A DNA stretch of 64,000 nt from PFJX01 sp964542455 (lineage in GTDB: Bacteria; Pseudomonadota; Gammaproteobacteria; Burkholderiales; Thiobacillaceae): positions 62,001-126,000 of the forward strand of contig CAZIUC010000003.1 in the NCBI GenBank assembly GCA_964542455.1, in the 5' to 3' direction. Made by a program: the position numbers and the translations under genes. This document shows, piece by piece, positions 43,822 through 52,072 of this stretch; positions within the stretch are counted from its first letter, which is position 1, and each line of letters starts with the position of its first letter. The notes under the pieces are model-generated. The model was not told the DNA's origin. It made no database searches and was given only the letters and a program-made list of their open reading frames with translations.

Positions 43822-44494
43822 CCGGATCGGCCAGTTGATATCCCACACCCCGCACTGTGCGTAGCAGCGGCGTATCAAAGGATTTTTCGATGGCGCCACG
43901 CAGGACATGGAGATGCGCTTTAAGCGCATCGCTATCCGGTGGCCGATCACCCCAGATGGCGGCCTCCATTTCCTTGCGGCTGACCACTCTGGGCGAGGCG
44001 CGCATAAGCAATTCCAGCAACTTGAGGGGAATCGGCGGCAGGTCGATGGCGCGCTTGCCCCGGCTGACGCGGTAAGTTTCCACATCGAGGCAAAGGTCCG
44101 CCACATGCAGCTTGCGCGTCTGGCCCTGCGGCTGCGCGCGGCGGGCGATGGTGCGCAGCCGCGCCTCCACCTCGCGCAGCGCGAAAGGCTTGATCACATA
44201 GTCATCCGCGCCCGCCTCCAGGCCGCGCACCTTGTCATCCAGGGAATCCAGCGCGGTCAGCATCAGCACCGGGGTGCGGCTGTCCGCCTCGCCGCGCAAC
44301 TTGTGGCAGAGCGTGATGCCGTCCATGCCCGGCAGCATGAGATCGAGCACGATGGCGTCGTAATCGTTGACCAGGGCGAGGTGCAGGCCGCCAACACCAT
44401 CCCAGGCCAGATCGACCACATGGCCATGCGCCGACAGGTAATCCGTAAGATTGGCGGCGATATCCCGGTTGTCTTCGATGATCAGTAAGCGCAT
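43808..44494 (-). CDS. OmpR/PhoB-family response regulator
   Basis: A 228-aa protein from MRLLIIEDNRDIAANLTDYL. The receiver has AIVLDLMLPGMDGITLC (phospho-Asp), LMLTALDSLDDK and DDYVIKPFALREV. The C-terminal winged helix is visible as IPLKLLELLMRASPRVVSRK, DALKAHLHVLRGAIEKSF and RTVRGVGYQLADP. It is paired with the overlapping histidine kinase downstream. Regulation of the neighbouring FCSD/Rieske genes is plausible from position only. Confidence 0.94.
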   Translation of the reverse strand: MRLLIIEDNRDIAANLTDYLSAHGHVVDLAWDGVGGLHLALVNDYDAIVLDLMLPGMDGITLCHKLRGEADSRTPVLMLTALDSLDDKVRGLEAGADDYVIKPFALREVEARLRTIARRAQPQGQTRKLHVADLCLDVETYRVSRGKRAIDLPPIPLKLLELLMRASPRVVSRKEMEAAIWGDRPPDSDALKAHLHVLRGAIEKSFDTPLLRTVRGVGYQLADPDAAT

Positions 44495-44959
44495 GCCGAA
44501 AAAGTCGCGAAGGGGATGGAACACGCGCGAGCATAACTCATGACGCGGCGCCCGATCTTCCCGGCGCCGCTTCGGCTTGCGGCGGGCATAAAGGAATTTC
44601 GCCTCTCCGAAAGGTGTTGTTCGCCTTTGCTGGTGAAACACTCGGGCGCGTAGCGGGCTCACCCGATCGGTGAGCGCCATCGGAGGCGCTAACGCCAGCA
44701 CCCATGCGGCCTCACAAGGGATAAGGAGCGGTCAACTGAGGTTTCTAGGTTCAAAGGGGGAAGCCATGCTCCCCGGCCCCTTCACTCAGACCACCGGATA
44801 ATGCGAAACGCGCCTCGGCAAAGAGGACTGGAACGGGATTACTGCGGCGCCTGTTCAAGCGCAAGCTCACCGGAAATCATGACTAATTGTTGCGTTATGC
44901 AACAATCGAACTTAGACTGACGGCCGCTTAGGCAATCCCATCCCAGACCGGAGCCCGCC
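44495..44959 (+). promoter_or_regulatory. 465-base intergenic region with a TGTTGC palindrome
   Basis: No gene is visible. A perfect palindrome ATTGTTGC-gttat-GCAACAAT lies at 44886-44906, 54 bases before the gamma-CA-like ATG. It matches the TGTTGC-N5-G(C/A)AAC site type near the sigma-54 promoter at 49159. No -24/-12 promoter of good quality was found between it and the gene, so it may act as an operator or serve the other strand. The rest contains short C/G runs only. Confidence 0.55.
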
Positions 44960-45520
44960 ATGATTCGCAGCAACCCCAACGGCGACATCCCCGTCGTCCA
45001 TGAATCCGCCTTCGTCGATCCCACCGCCATCCTGTGCGGCAAGGTCATCGTCGGGGAGAACGTCTTCATCGGTCCCTACGCCGTGATCCGTGCCGACGAG
45101 GTGGACGAACGGGGCGAGATGGAGCCGATCATCATCAGCGCCGATTCCAACATCCAGGACGGCGTGGTGATTCACTGCAAAGCCGGCGGCGGAGTGACCA
45201 TCGGGCTCGGCAGTTCGATCGCCCACCGTTCCATCGTGCATGGCCCCTGCGCGGTCGGCGACAACGTCTTCATCGGCTTCAACTCGGTGCTGTTCAATTG
45301 CAACGTCGGCGACGGCTCCGTGGTGCGCCACAACTCGGTGGTGGAAGGCTGCACCGTGCCGCCCGGTTTCTACATCCCCTCCGCGACCAACATCCACTCC
45401 GACGCAGAACTCGCCACCATCACCCCGGTCACCCCCGACCAGACCGGCTTCTCGGAAAGCGTGGCGCAGGCCAACAAGGAACTGGTGAAGGGCTACAAGC
45501 GGATCAGGAACGAGTTCTGA
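44960..45520 (+). CDS. gamma-carbonic anhydrase-like hexapeptide-repeat protein (copy 1)
   Basis: A 186-aa left-handed beta-helix protein with imperfect hexapeptide repeats (VDPTAILCGKVIVGENVFIG, VTIGLGSSIAHRSIVHG, CAVGDNVFIGFNSVLFNCNV). Histidines H72 (VIHC), H89 and H94 (AHRSIVH) match the three zinc ligands of gamma-carbonic anhydrases, including the five-residue spacing of the last two. Activity is therefore possible but unproven. A second copy lies at 52073; the two share a 203-bp block that is identical at DNA level. A palindrome is found in its upstream region. Confidence 0.9.
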   Translation: MIRSNPNGDIPVVHESAFVDPTAILCGKVIVGENVFIGPYAVIRADEVDERGEMEPIIISADSNIQDGVVIHCKAGGGVTIGLGSSIAHRSIVHGPCAVGDNVFIGFNSVLFNCNVGDGSVVRHNSVVEGCTVPPGFYIPSATNIHSDAELATITPVTPDQTGFSESVAQANKELVKGYKRIRNEF

Positions 45521-45534
45521 CGCGGCGGCGCGCG

Positions 45535-46644
45535 TCAGAACGGGATGCCGTCGAAGTCGTCTTCCGCCATGACGCTACGATGGCGGCGTAGCTGCTTTAG
45601 CCAAGCCTTGAGGGTCGTGGCTTCCTGAATCGCTTTCAGGTCCGCCTTGATGTCACGCAGATACGCTCGTGTTCGGGCGATGTCTGCATCGAGTTCGCGC
45701 ATCATGGTGGCCGGGGTGAGCCGCCGATAGCTATCGATACCCAGGTCGAGCATGACGCCATCGCTGATCTGGAACGCCCGGTCCTCCAACTCCCGCAACT
45801 GCTCTTTCAGTATCTTGTTGAAATACCCCAGGCGCTCCTCGCTCAGGTGATTGAGGGTGGCCTGGTCGATGTGTTCGATCTTCATCTGCAATTCCAGCAA
45901 GGCCAGCAGGTCTTTCTTGTCGTAGGCCTGGTTCACCCGCTGCATCAATTCGGTCTTGCGCGCGCGCTCCTCCAGATCGAGCTCGCGGTCGGGATGCAGA
46001 GCGCTGGCGAGCTTGCGGTAAATCTCCCGCAGGGACTGGTTGACCCGTTGTTCCTCCTCGCGCAGTTTGTCCTCACGCGCCTGTTGCTTCGCGGTCTTCT
46101 TGCGTTGCGGTCGCGCCGCCGCCTTCGCCTCCTCCTCCAGCCTGGCGCGCATCTGTTCCAGGAACGCATCCGGATCGCTCATGTCCAGATCGTCGCCCAG
46201 ATCAAGGCCGAGTGTGTCTTCCAGCATGGCTTTCATCCCGGAGGCGGCATCGGACATTTCCAGGTCGAAATCACCGCCGTAGCGGTTGTAAATCACCTTC
46301 ATCTCCGCGTCACCGTTCTCGGCCGCCAATTCACCCGCCCATTCGCGAACCAGGTCTTCGACCAGACATCGGTCGGCCTTGCCCAACTGCTTGAATGACC
46401 GCGCCCGATCCAGGCCGAACACGACTGCCCGCCGCAGTCGAGTGGCTTCTTCGATCAGGGGTGTCAACTTGGCGAGATGGCGTTGCTGATAGCGCGGCAC
46501 GGCGGCCTCCCACTCCAGCAGTAGCGCGCGTTGCTTCTCGATCTTGCCGATCAGGGTATTGAAAGACTTCTGCGCCTTGGAAAGCTGGGGTCGCTCCCGG
46601 CTGGGGACGACGCTGATGGAATCGGAGTCGGAAAAAAGGTCCAT
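45535..46644 (-). CDS. J-domain-like protein with SSB-like C-terminal tip
   Basis: A 369-aa protein from MDLFSDSDSISVVPSRERPQ. Long helical, coiled-coil-prone N-terminal and middle regions include the charged stretch KTAKQQAREDKLREEEQRVN. Near residue 235 comes IYRKLASALHPDRELD, a J-domain-type HPD motif, then MQRVNQAYDKKDLLALLELQ. A DnaK-partner role follows from the HPD motif. The last residues AEDDFDGIPF resemble the SSB docking tip DDDIPF. It converges on the gamma-CA-like gene with only 14 bases between. Confidence 0.8.
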   Translation of the reverse strand: MDLFSDSDSISVVPSRERPQLSKAQKSFNTLIGKIEKQRALLLEWEAAVPRYQQRHLAKLTPLIEEATRLRRAVVFGLDRARSFKQLGKADRCLVEDLVREWAGELAAENGDAEMKVIYNRYGGDFDLEMSDAASGMKAMLEDTLGLDLGDDLDMSDPDAFLEQMRARLEEEAKAAARPQRKKTAKQQAREDKLREEEQRVNQSLREIYRKLASALHPDRELDLEERARKTELMQRVNQAYDKKDLLALLELQMKIEHIDQATLNHLSEERLGYFNKILKEQLRELEDRAFQISDGVMLDLGIDSYRRLTPATMMRELDADIARTRAYLRDIKADLKAIQEATTLKAWLKQLRRHRSVMAEDDFDGIPF

Positions 46645-46783
46645 GACGCGACGGCGATGAAGATGGGAATCGGCAAATTGTGCAACTTGGGGAGATGCGC
46701 GGCAAACCCGTGCGGCTTGGGCTGAGAAACAGCTCAAGCCGCACAGACGGGGCGACGATCGCGCCGCCGCCCGTCGCGCGCGA

Positions 46784-47488
46784 TCACGGAGTTACAGTCG
46801 CTTCCTCGATCAGCACCTTGTAGACATACCCGGCGCCGAAATCCTGGTTGACGCGGACCACGCCGTTCACGGTGACCACATCCCCAGGCTTCGCCGAATC
46901 CTTGGAAGTCACAAGCAGGTCGTTCGTGTTGTCAGTGGCGGAGCCGGATCCATCGCGCACATGAATCCAGTTTTTCCCCAGGATCATGGGGTTGTACTTC
47001 ACGACCTTGGCGCGAACCAGAACCGGTTTATCCTTCAGTTCGGCACTTTGATTGATGGTCTCCGCAACGGTGTAAGCGTTGGTCCCGCTCGCCTTCTCCA
47101 CGGGAGTGTCCACGCCGACTTCCGCCTTGGCGACGCCCGCGTGAGCCGCGACCATATCGGCGGCGGAAGTCGCCGCGTTTACCTCCGGGCCACCCAGGGT
47201 GGCGAATAGAATTTTCGGGAAAACCTGCTTCAGCGACTTGCTCTCGAAGTTGGTCATGACCACCACGTTTTCGAGCGTGACCGCCGCGCCTGGCTTCACC
47301 GTCGTCTTGTTGACCGCGGCCCAGGTTTCGCCGTCGCCAGTCTTGATGCGCAGGTAGGTATAACCGTCGACGTCCTTGAATTCGAGAATTTCCCCTGTGA
47401 CAGTGTCAGTTGTCTCGGGGACGGGGGGGGCGGCGGCCCAAACGTGGGTGGCAACAACAAGCGAGCAGATCGCCAACAAAGCCTTCAT
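46784..47488 (-). CDS. exported protein with OB-fold-like domains
   Basis: A 234-aa protein with signal peptide MKALLAICSLVVATHVWA (start ATG at 47488). TGEILEFKDVDGYTYLRIKT with GETWAAVN, and VLVRAKVVKYNPMILGKNWI with HVRDGSG...TNDLLVTSKDSAKPGDVVTV, are two segments with the pattern of periplasmic OB-fold proteins. They are separated by an Ala-rich linker. The role is unknown. It sits alone between the J-domain gene and a sigma-54 activator, all on the minus strand. Confidence 0.78.
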   Translation of the reverse strand: MKALLAICSLVVATHVWAAAPPVPETTDTVTGEILEFKDVDGYTYLRIKTGDGETWAAVNKTTVKPGAAVTLENVVVMTNFESKSLKQVFPKILFATLGGPEVNAATSAADMVAAHAGVAKAEVGVDTPVEKASGTNAYTVAETINQSAELKDKPVLVRAKVVKYNPMILGKNWIHVRDGSGSATDNTNDLLVTSKDSAKPGDVVTVNGVVRVNQDFGAGYVYKVLIEEATVTP

Positions 47489-47616
47489 GGTCGGGTAACT
47501 CCTTCTGGTGTGAACGCGAAAGGTTACCAGCAACACCACTTGATCGGAGGGGCAAGATTTCGCGGCGTTACGCGCGTTAGGGCGACACGCCCCCGGAACA
47601 TGTTCGACTCGTTGTT

Positions 47617-48981
47617 TCACCCCATCTCCTCCCCATACTTCTTCAACTTCCGCCACAGCGACACGCGGTCGATGCCCAGCATCTGCGCGGCGAGGGTCTG
47701 GTTGCCGTGGGCTTCTTCCAGCACCCAGAGGATGTAGTCGCGCTCATGTTCCTCCAGGGGGATGACCTTGCCTTCGCGGCGGCGGAAAGCGCGGATGCTG
47801 AGGTCGCGCAGGTCGTCGGGGAGGTGGGCGGCTTCCAGGGTGTTGCCCTGGCAGAGGGCGACACCGCGCTCGATGATGTTTTCCAGTTCGCGCACGTTGC
47901 CGGGGAAGTCGTAGGCCTTGAGCAGGGACAGGGCTTCATCAGAGAGGGTATGCGGCGATTTACCCATCAAGGGCGTGGTTCGGTCGAGGAAGTACTGGGC
48001 CAGCAGGGGAATGTCCTCGCGCCGTTGCGAGAGCGGCGGGATGTTCAGGTTGACCACGTTGAGGCGGAAATAGAGGTCCTGGCGGAAACGGCCTTCATTG
48101 ACCCAGGCCTTCATGTCGCGGTTGCTGGCGGCGATGAAGCGCACGTCCACTTTGGTCGGCTTCGTGCCCCCGACCGGCAGCGCCTCCTTCTCCTGGACGG
48201 CGCGTAGCAGCTTGACCTGCATGGCGGGGGACATTTCCGTGACTTCGTCGAGGAACAGGGTGCCACCGTTGGCGGCGACCAGGAGGCCGGTCTTGCCGAT
48301 GGCGCCGGTGAAGGCGCCCTTTTCGTGGCCAAACAGTTCGTTGGCCAGCAGTTCCTCGTTGAAGGCGCCGCAGTTGACCGCGAGGAAGGGGCCGCCGTTT
48401 TTGCCGACCCCGCGGCCGCTTTGCTCGTGCAGGTAACGCGCGAACAACTCCTTGCCGGTGCCGGATTCGCCGGTGATCAACACATTGCAGCCGGTGGGGG
48501 CGATCTGGCGCGCCATGTCGAGGAGTTTCCGCATGCCGCCGTCGCGGGTGATGACTCGAGTCCCTCCGGCGGCGGCATCGAGTTGCTCGCGCAGGGCGCC
48601 GTTTTCCCGCGCCAGACGGACCTTCTCCAGCGCCTTGGACACCGTCTGGCGCACTTCATCGAGACGGTAGGGCTTGGCGATGTAGTCGAAAGCGCCTTGC
48701 TTCATCGCTTCAATCGCGGTTTCCATGGTGGCATAGCCGGTGATCATGATGACTTCGATGTCCGGATGCTGTGCCTTGCATCGGCGCAGCAGGGTCATGC
48801 CGTCGACCTTGCCCATTTTCATGTCGCTGAGCACCAGATCGAAGGGCTGGCTGTCGAGCAGGTCGAGCGCGTGGCTGCCGCTTTGCGTGGCGGTGATCTG
48901 GTAGCCCGCCTTGCTCAGAACATGTTCCAGGTTGCGTAGGGCGATGCGTTCGTCGTCGACTAGGAGAAGGTGGGCGGTCAT
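47617..48981 (-). CDS. NtrC-family sigma-54-dependent response regulator (orphan)
   Basis: A 454-aa protein: receiver (LLLVDDERIALRNLEHVLSK, phospho-Asp in LVLSDMKMGKVDG, YIAKPYRLDE), AAA+ with GESGTGKELFARYL, GAFTGA loop (HEKGAFTGAIGKTG) and GTLFLDEVTEM, and HTH LAAQMLGIDRVSLWRKLKK. No kinase gene adjoins it. The recognition helix GIDRVSLWR is identical to that of the activator at 38713-40140, so both probably bind the same DNA site. It is divergent from the TauE/USP operon, which has a sigma-54 promoter. Confidence 0.94.
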   Translation of the reverse strand: MTAHLLLVDDERIALRNLEHVLSKAGYQITATQSGSHALDLLDSQPFDLVLSDMKMGKVDGMTLLRRCKAQHPDIEVIMITGYATMETAIEAMKQGAFDYIAKPYRLDEVRQTVSKALEKVRLARENGALREQLDAAAGGTRVITRDGGMRKLLDMARQIAPTGCNVLITGESGTGKELFARYLHEQSGRGVGKNGGPFLAVNCGAFNEELLANELFGHEKGAFTGAIGKTGLLVAANGGTLFLDEVTEMSPAMQVKLLRAVQEKEALPVGGTKPTKVDVRFIAASNRDMKAWVNEGRFRQDLYFRLNVVNLNIPPLSQRREDIPLLAQYFLDRTTPLMGKSPHTLSDEALSLLKAYDFPGNVRELENIIERGVALCQGNTLEAAHLPDDLRDLSIRAFRRREGKVIPLEEHERDYILWVLEEAHGNQTLAAQMLGIDRVSLWRKLKKYGEEMG

Positions 48982-49078
48982 GGGTATTCCTGCCGCGCCG
49001 ACGTCTCACCGGCAAGGGCGGGATGGGCGTGGGCGCGCTTGGGTTGCGGGGAACGCATCGCGGCGAGTGTAACAATAG

Positions 49079-49094
49079 TGTTGCAAAATGAAAC
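49079..49094. promoter_or_regulatory. candidate activator site upstream of the TauE operon
   Basis: TGTTGC-AAAAT-GAAAC, the same half-site plan as the palindromes at 44886 and 37133. It lies about 65 bases upstream of the -24/-12 promoter at 49159. Confidence 0.5.
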
Positions 49095-49158
49095 GCGATA
49101 AATCGCGGCGCCGGGTCATGGCCATGTAACTTCAATGGCTTATGGCTCGCCGCATTCC

Positions 49159-49174
49159 CGGCACGATTGCTGCT
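49159..49174 (+). promoter_or_regulatory. sigma-54-type promoter for the USP/TauE operon
   Basis: CGGCACG-ATTG-CTGCT has GG and GC at the required 12-base spacing and differs from TGGCACG-N4-TTGCA at the less important positions. It lies in the 310-base gap between the divergent sigma-54 activator gene and the operon 49292-51998. No gene is seen in that gap. Confidence 0.6.
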
Positions 49175-49291
49175 TTAAGCAACAGATCGAAATCTAGCCG
49201 CCACCACCATGCTCTCCGCGACGTCTTGCCGGACATTCCTTGAAGAAGGCCCGCTATCCCCGCGTGGCTGTGGCTGGGCTAAGCCGGACCA

Positions 49292-49663
49292 ATGAAACGC
49301 CGCATCGTCGTCGCCCTGCGGCCGGTTTCCCCGGTGGAACGCCTGCTGTCCGTGGGCGCGTCGTTGTGCCGCCGGCTGGAGGCTGAACTGGAAGTGCTGG
49401 CCGACCCGGCACGGCCGGACTGGGCCGAACTGGAATCACGCCTGGCCACGCTGGAACACGATGGCCTTGACTGCCGCCTGACGCCGGCACCGGAGCTCGA
49501 TGCCCGCCATGTGGTGGAGCACGCGCGTCGCCACGAATGCGTGACTTCGGTGGTGGTGGGACGTCCCGCCGCCTGGGCAAGCGACAACTCCAATCCCTGG
49601 GCGAAGCTGGAATGTCCCCTGGTCGCCGCTTCCGATCACCCCGATTTGCCCAAAGAGCAATAA
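49292..49663 (+). CDS. short universal stress-like protein
   Basis: A 123-aa protein, MKRRIVVALRPVSPVERLLS, with a Usp-like fold outline: RLEAELEVLADPARPDWAEL, then HECVTSVVVGRPAAWASDN and LECPLVAASDHP. It lacks the clear glycine-rich ATP motif, so it may be a non-nucleotide-binding relative. It is the first gene after the sigma-54 promoter and runs toward the TauE and tandem USP genes. Confidence 0.65.
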   Translation: MKRRIVVALRPVSPVERLLSVGASLCRRLEAELEVLADPARPDWAELESRLATLEHDGLDCRLTPAPELDARHVVEHARRHECVTSVVVGRPAAWASDNSNPWAKLECPLVAASDHPDLPKEQ

Positions 49664-49711
49664 ACCCCATGACCACCCTCACCCTTCTTCTATTCGTTTT
49701 GGAGATCTGAT

Positions 49712-50041
49712 ATGCCAGCAAGCCACGCCAGCCTGGGCAAAACCCTGTTTTGGGGCGGCATCACCGCCGCGCTTTACGTTTTTTTGTTCCATTACGCCGA
49801 TGACTTCCTTCACCTCGCGCACACCACGCTGGATGCCTGCGTCGTGGTTCAGGACGGCATGAAAACCAATTATTTCAGCCATGCCACCCCGGAACTATGT
49901 ACGGCACGGGGCGGCTCGTTCATCCCCGGCACCTGGTGGTTCGTCCTCGCGCCCATCGCGATGGCCTTTGCGCTGTCCTACGCCCACGGCATCTTCACCG
50001 GCCTGTTCTGGGATGTGGTCGGCCTGAACGCAAAAAAATAA
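49712..50041 (+). CDS. small two-helix membrane protein
   Basis: A 109-aa protein. Hydrophobic segments LGKTLFWGGITAALYVFLFH (residues 8-27) and WWFVLAPIAMAFALSYAHGI (residues about 75-94) flank a loop with two cysteines (DACVVVQDG, PELCTARGG). I do not recognise a family. It lies 10 bases before the TauE gene and probably works with it, for example as an accessory subunit. Confidence 0.72.
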   Translation: MPASHASLGKTLFWGGITAALYVFLFHYADDFLHLAHTTLDACVVVQDGMKTNYFSHATPELCTARGGSFIPGTWWFVLAPIAMAFALSYAHGIFTGLFWDVVGLNAKK

Positions 50042-50051
50042 GGAAAACGAC

Positions 50052-51143
50052 ATGGATCACAGTATGGAACTCATCAACTTCATCGACCTGAACATCACCA
50101 CGGCCATCGTGCTGATTCTGGTCGGCTTCGTCGGCGGCATGGTGTCCGGTTTCATCGGCTCCGGCGGCGCCTTCGTACTGACCCCGGCGATGATGACCCT
50201 GGGCGTGCCCGGCATCGTCGCGGTGGCCTCGAACATCTGCCACAAGTTTCCCAAGGCCCTGGTGGGCTCGGTCAAGCGCCACAAGTATGGTCAGGTGGAC
50301 GTAAAACTGGGCCTGGTGCTGGGCGTGTTCGCGGAGGCAGGCGTGCTGGTCGGCAAGCATGTGATGACCGGCATCAAGAACAGCTTCGGCGCGGTCGGCA
50401 CCGACCTCTATGTGTCGGTGGTGTTCATCATCACCCTGGCCATCGTCGGTGGCTTCGTGTTCAAGGACTATCGCAAGCTCAAGGCGATGGGCGAGGATGA
50501 GCAATCCAAAATGGACCTGACCCGAATTGCGCGCTGGGTCCAGTCCGTGAAGATTCCCGGCACCATGATCTACTCCCATGCCGCCAAGTCGGAGCTGTCG
50601 GTGCTGTTCATGATCCCCATCGGCTTCTGCACCGGTTTCCTGGCCTCGGCCATCGCAGTGGGCGGCTTCATCGGCGTGCCGGCGATGATCTACATCCTCG
50701 GCGTGCCGGCGATCATGGCCAGCGCCACGGAACTGGTGATCGCCTTCGTCATGGGCCTGGGCGGCACCCTCTTCTACGGTCTCGAAGGCGTGGTGGACAT
50801 CCGCCTGTCCATGCTGATTCTGATGGGGTCGCTGTTCGGCATCCAGATCGGCGCCATCGGCACCACTTATGTGAAGGACTATCAGGTCAAGTTCACCATG
50901 GCGGTGATCATGCTGACCGTGCTGTTCTCGCGCTTTTTCTACGTGCCGGGCTATCTGGGCAAGCTGGGTATGATCGAGCCCCTGCCCGAGTCGACCGTGC
51001 AGGTACTGAAATATATCGGTGACGGCGTATTGTTCCTGGCCTTGTTCCTCGGTGCCTATACCGTCATTTCCTCGCTGCTCCAGGGCATGAAGGAACACAA
51101 GGAAAGACAATCCGTAAGCGCCCGCAATGCCGTGGCCGACTGA
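50052..51143 (+). CDS. TauE/SafE-family anion exporter
   Basis: A 363-aa membrane protein with about eight to nine hydrophobic segments. IVLILVGFVGGMVSGFIGSG with GAFVLTPAMMTLGVPGIVAV is the TauE/SafE signature, repeated in the second half as IPIGFCTGFLASAIAVGGFI with GVPAMIYILGVPAIMASATE. The family moves sulfite, sulfoacetate or other anions out of cells. Between two Usp-type genes and near FCSD-like genes, sulfite export or sulfur-compound handling is likely, but the substrate cannot be read from sequence. Confidence 0.9.
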   Translation: MDHSMELINFIDLNITTAIVLILVGFVGGMVSGFIGSGGAFVLTPAMMTLGVPGIVAVASNICHKFPKALVGSVKRHKYGQVDVKLGLVLGVFAEAGVLVGKHVMTGIKNSFGAVGTDLYVSVVFIITLAIVGGFVFKDYRKLKAMGEDEQSKMDLTRIARWVQSVKIPGTMIYSHAAKSELSVLFMIPIGFCTGFLASAIAVGGFIGVPAMIYILGVPAIMASATELVIAFVMGLGGTLFYGLEGVVDIRLSMLILMGSLFGIQIGAIGTTYVKDYQVKFTMAVIMLTVLFSRFFYVPGYLGKLGMIEPLPESTVQVLKYIGDGVLFLALFLGAYTVISSLLQGMKEHKERQSVSARNAVAD

Positions 51144-51161
51144 GACAAAGAGGAGATAAGC

Positions 51162-51998
51162 ATGACCGCACTATCTGAAAACGGGATGCTCAAGCGTGTC
51201 CTGGTCGCCACCGACGGTTCCGACTATTCCGCCGGCGCCATCCGCACCGGTGTCGCTCTGGCCAAAGCCAACGGCGCCCAACTGATCGGCCTGTCCATCG
51301 CCTTGTACAACCCGGAATACAGCACCCTGGTGCCCAATCTTGCGGAAGAAGCGGAAAAACGCGCGCGTGGGGCGCTCGAATCCTTTATCGCCGAAGCGGG
51401 CGAAGGTGCCGAGACGGTGACCATCGAAGCCGGCGATCCATACACGGGCATCGTGGAAGGCGCCAGGACACAACAGGCCGATGTCATCGTCATCGGTCGC
51501 CGCGGCAAACGCGGCCTGGCGCGCATGATGGTGGGCGACGCCACCGCCAAGGTCATCGGCCATGCCCATTGCGCCGTGCTGGTGGCGCCGCGCGCCGGAC
51601 ATTTCTGGGAAAAGAGCGTGCTCCTGGCCACCGATGGTTCCGCGCACAGCGAAGCGGCCGCCAGCGCCGCCGGCCATTTGGCCAAGCAGGCCGGGCTGCC
51701 GGTCACCGTGGTTTCCGTGGTTACCAGCAGCCACAGCCCGGCTCGCCGCCAGGAGGCCCAGGATGCCGTCATCGCCAAGGTGCTCAAGCTCAAGAACATG
51801 GGCGTGGCGGCCGAGGGCAAGGTCGTTGAAGGCCGCCCGGACGAGGCCATCGTCAAGGCCGCCGAGGATGTCGGCGCGGATCTGATCGTGATGGGCAGCC
51901 ACGGCCGCACCGGCTTGGTGAAGGTGCTGTTGGGCAGCGTCGCCGAACGGGTCATCGGCCAGGCGGTGTGCCCGGTGATGGTGGTAAAACCCCAGTAG
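51162..51998 (+). CDS. tandem universal stress protein
   Basis: A 278-aa protein with two Usp domains. MLKRVLVATDGSDYSAGAIR begins the first, ending in ADVIVIGRRGKRGLARMMVG with DATAKVIGHAHCAVLVA. VLLATDGSAHSEAAASAAGH begins the second, ending in DLIVMGSHGRTGLVKVLLGS with VAERVIGQAVCPVMVVKP. Both carry the G-x2-G-x9-G-type ATP-binding motif. The start has a good GAGGAG site. It is the last gene before a strong terminator. Confidence 0.93.
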   Translation: MTALSENGMLKRVLVATDGSDYSAGAIRTGVALAKANGAQLIGLSIALYNPEYSTLVPNLAEEAEKRARGALESFIAEAGEGAETVTIEAGDPYTGIVEGARTQQADVIVIGRRGKRGLARMMVGDATAKVIGHAHCAVLVAPRAGHFWEKSVLLATDGSAHSEAAASAAGHLAKQAGLPVTVVSVVTSSHSPARRQEAQDAVIAKVLKLKNMGVAAEGKVVEGRPDEAIVKAAEDVGADLIVMGSHGRTGLVKVLLGSVAERVIGQAVCPVMVVKPQ

Positions 51999-52028
51999 TA
52001 CCTCGAAAAGCTTTTTCGCGATTCGCGG

Positions 52029-52059
52029 GCCGTGCGTGACAATCACGCACGGCTTTTTT
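52029..52059 (+). terminator. rho-independent terminator
   Basis: GCCGTGCGTGA-caa-TCACGCACGGC followed by TTTTTT, just after the tandem USP gene and before the second gamma-CA-like gene. Confidence 0.92.
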
Positions 52060-52072
52060 ATTTGGGAAAATC

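Noticed and set aside
43822..44106. N-terminal extension of the histidine kinase at 42535
   Set aside because: The added residues are an out-of-frame reading of the OmpR-type regulator; the kinase start with a membrane helix is at 43821.
44826..44845. Possible sigma-54 promoter TGGAACGGGATTACTGC upstream of gamma-CA copy 1
   Set aside because: GG and GC are 14 bases apart instead of 12, so the match is not acceptable.
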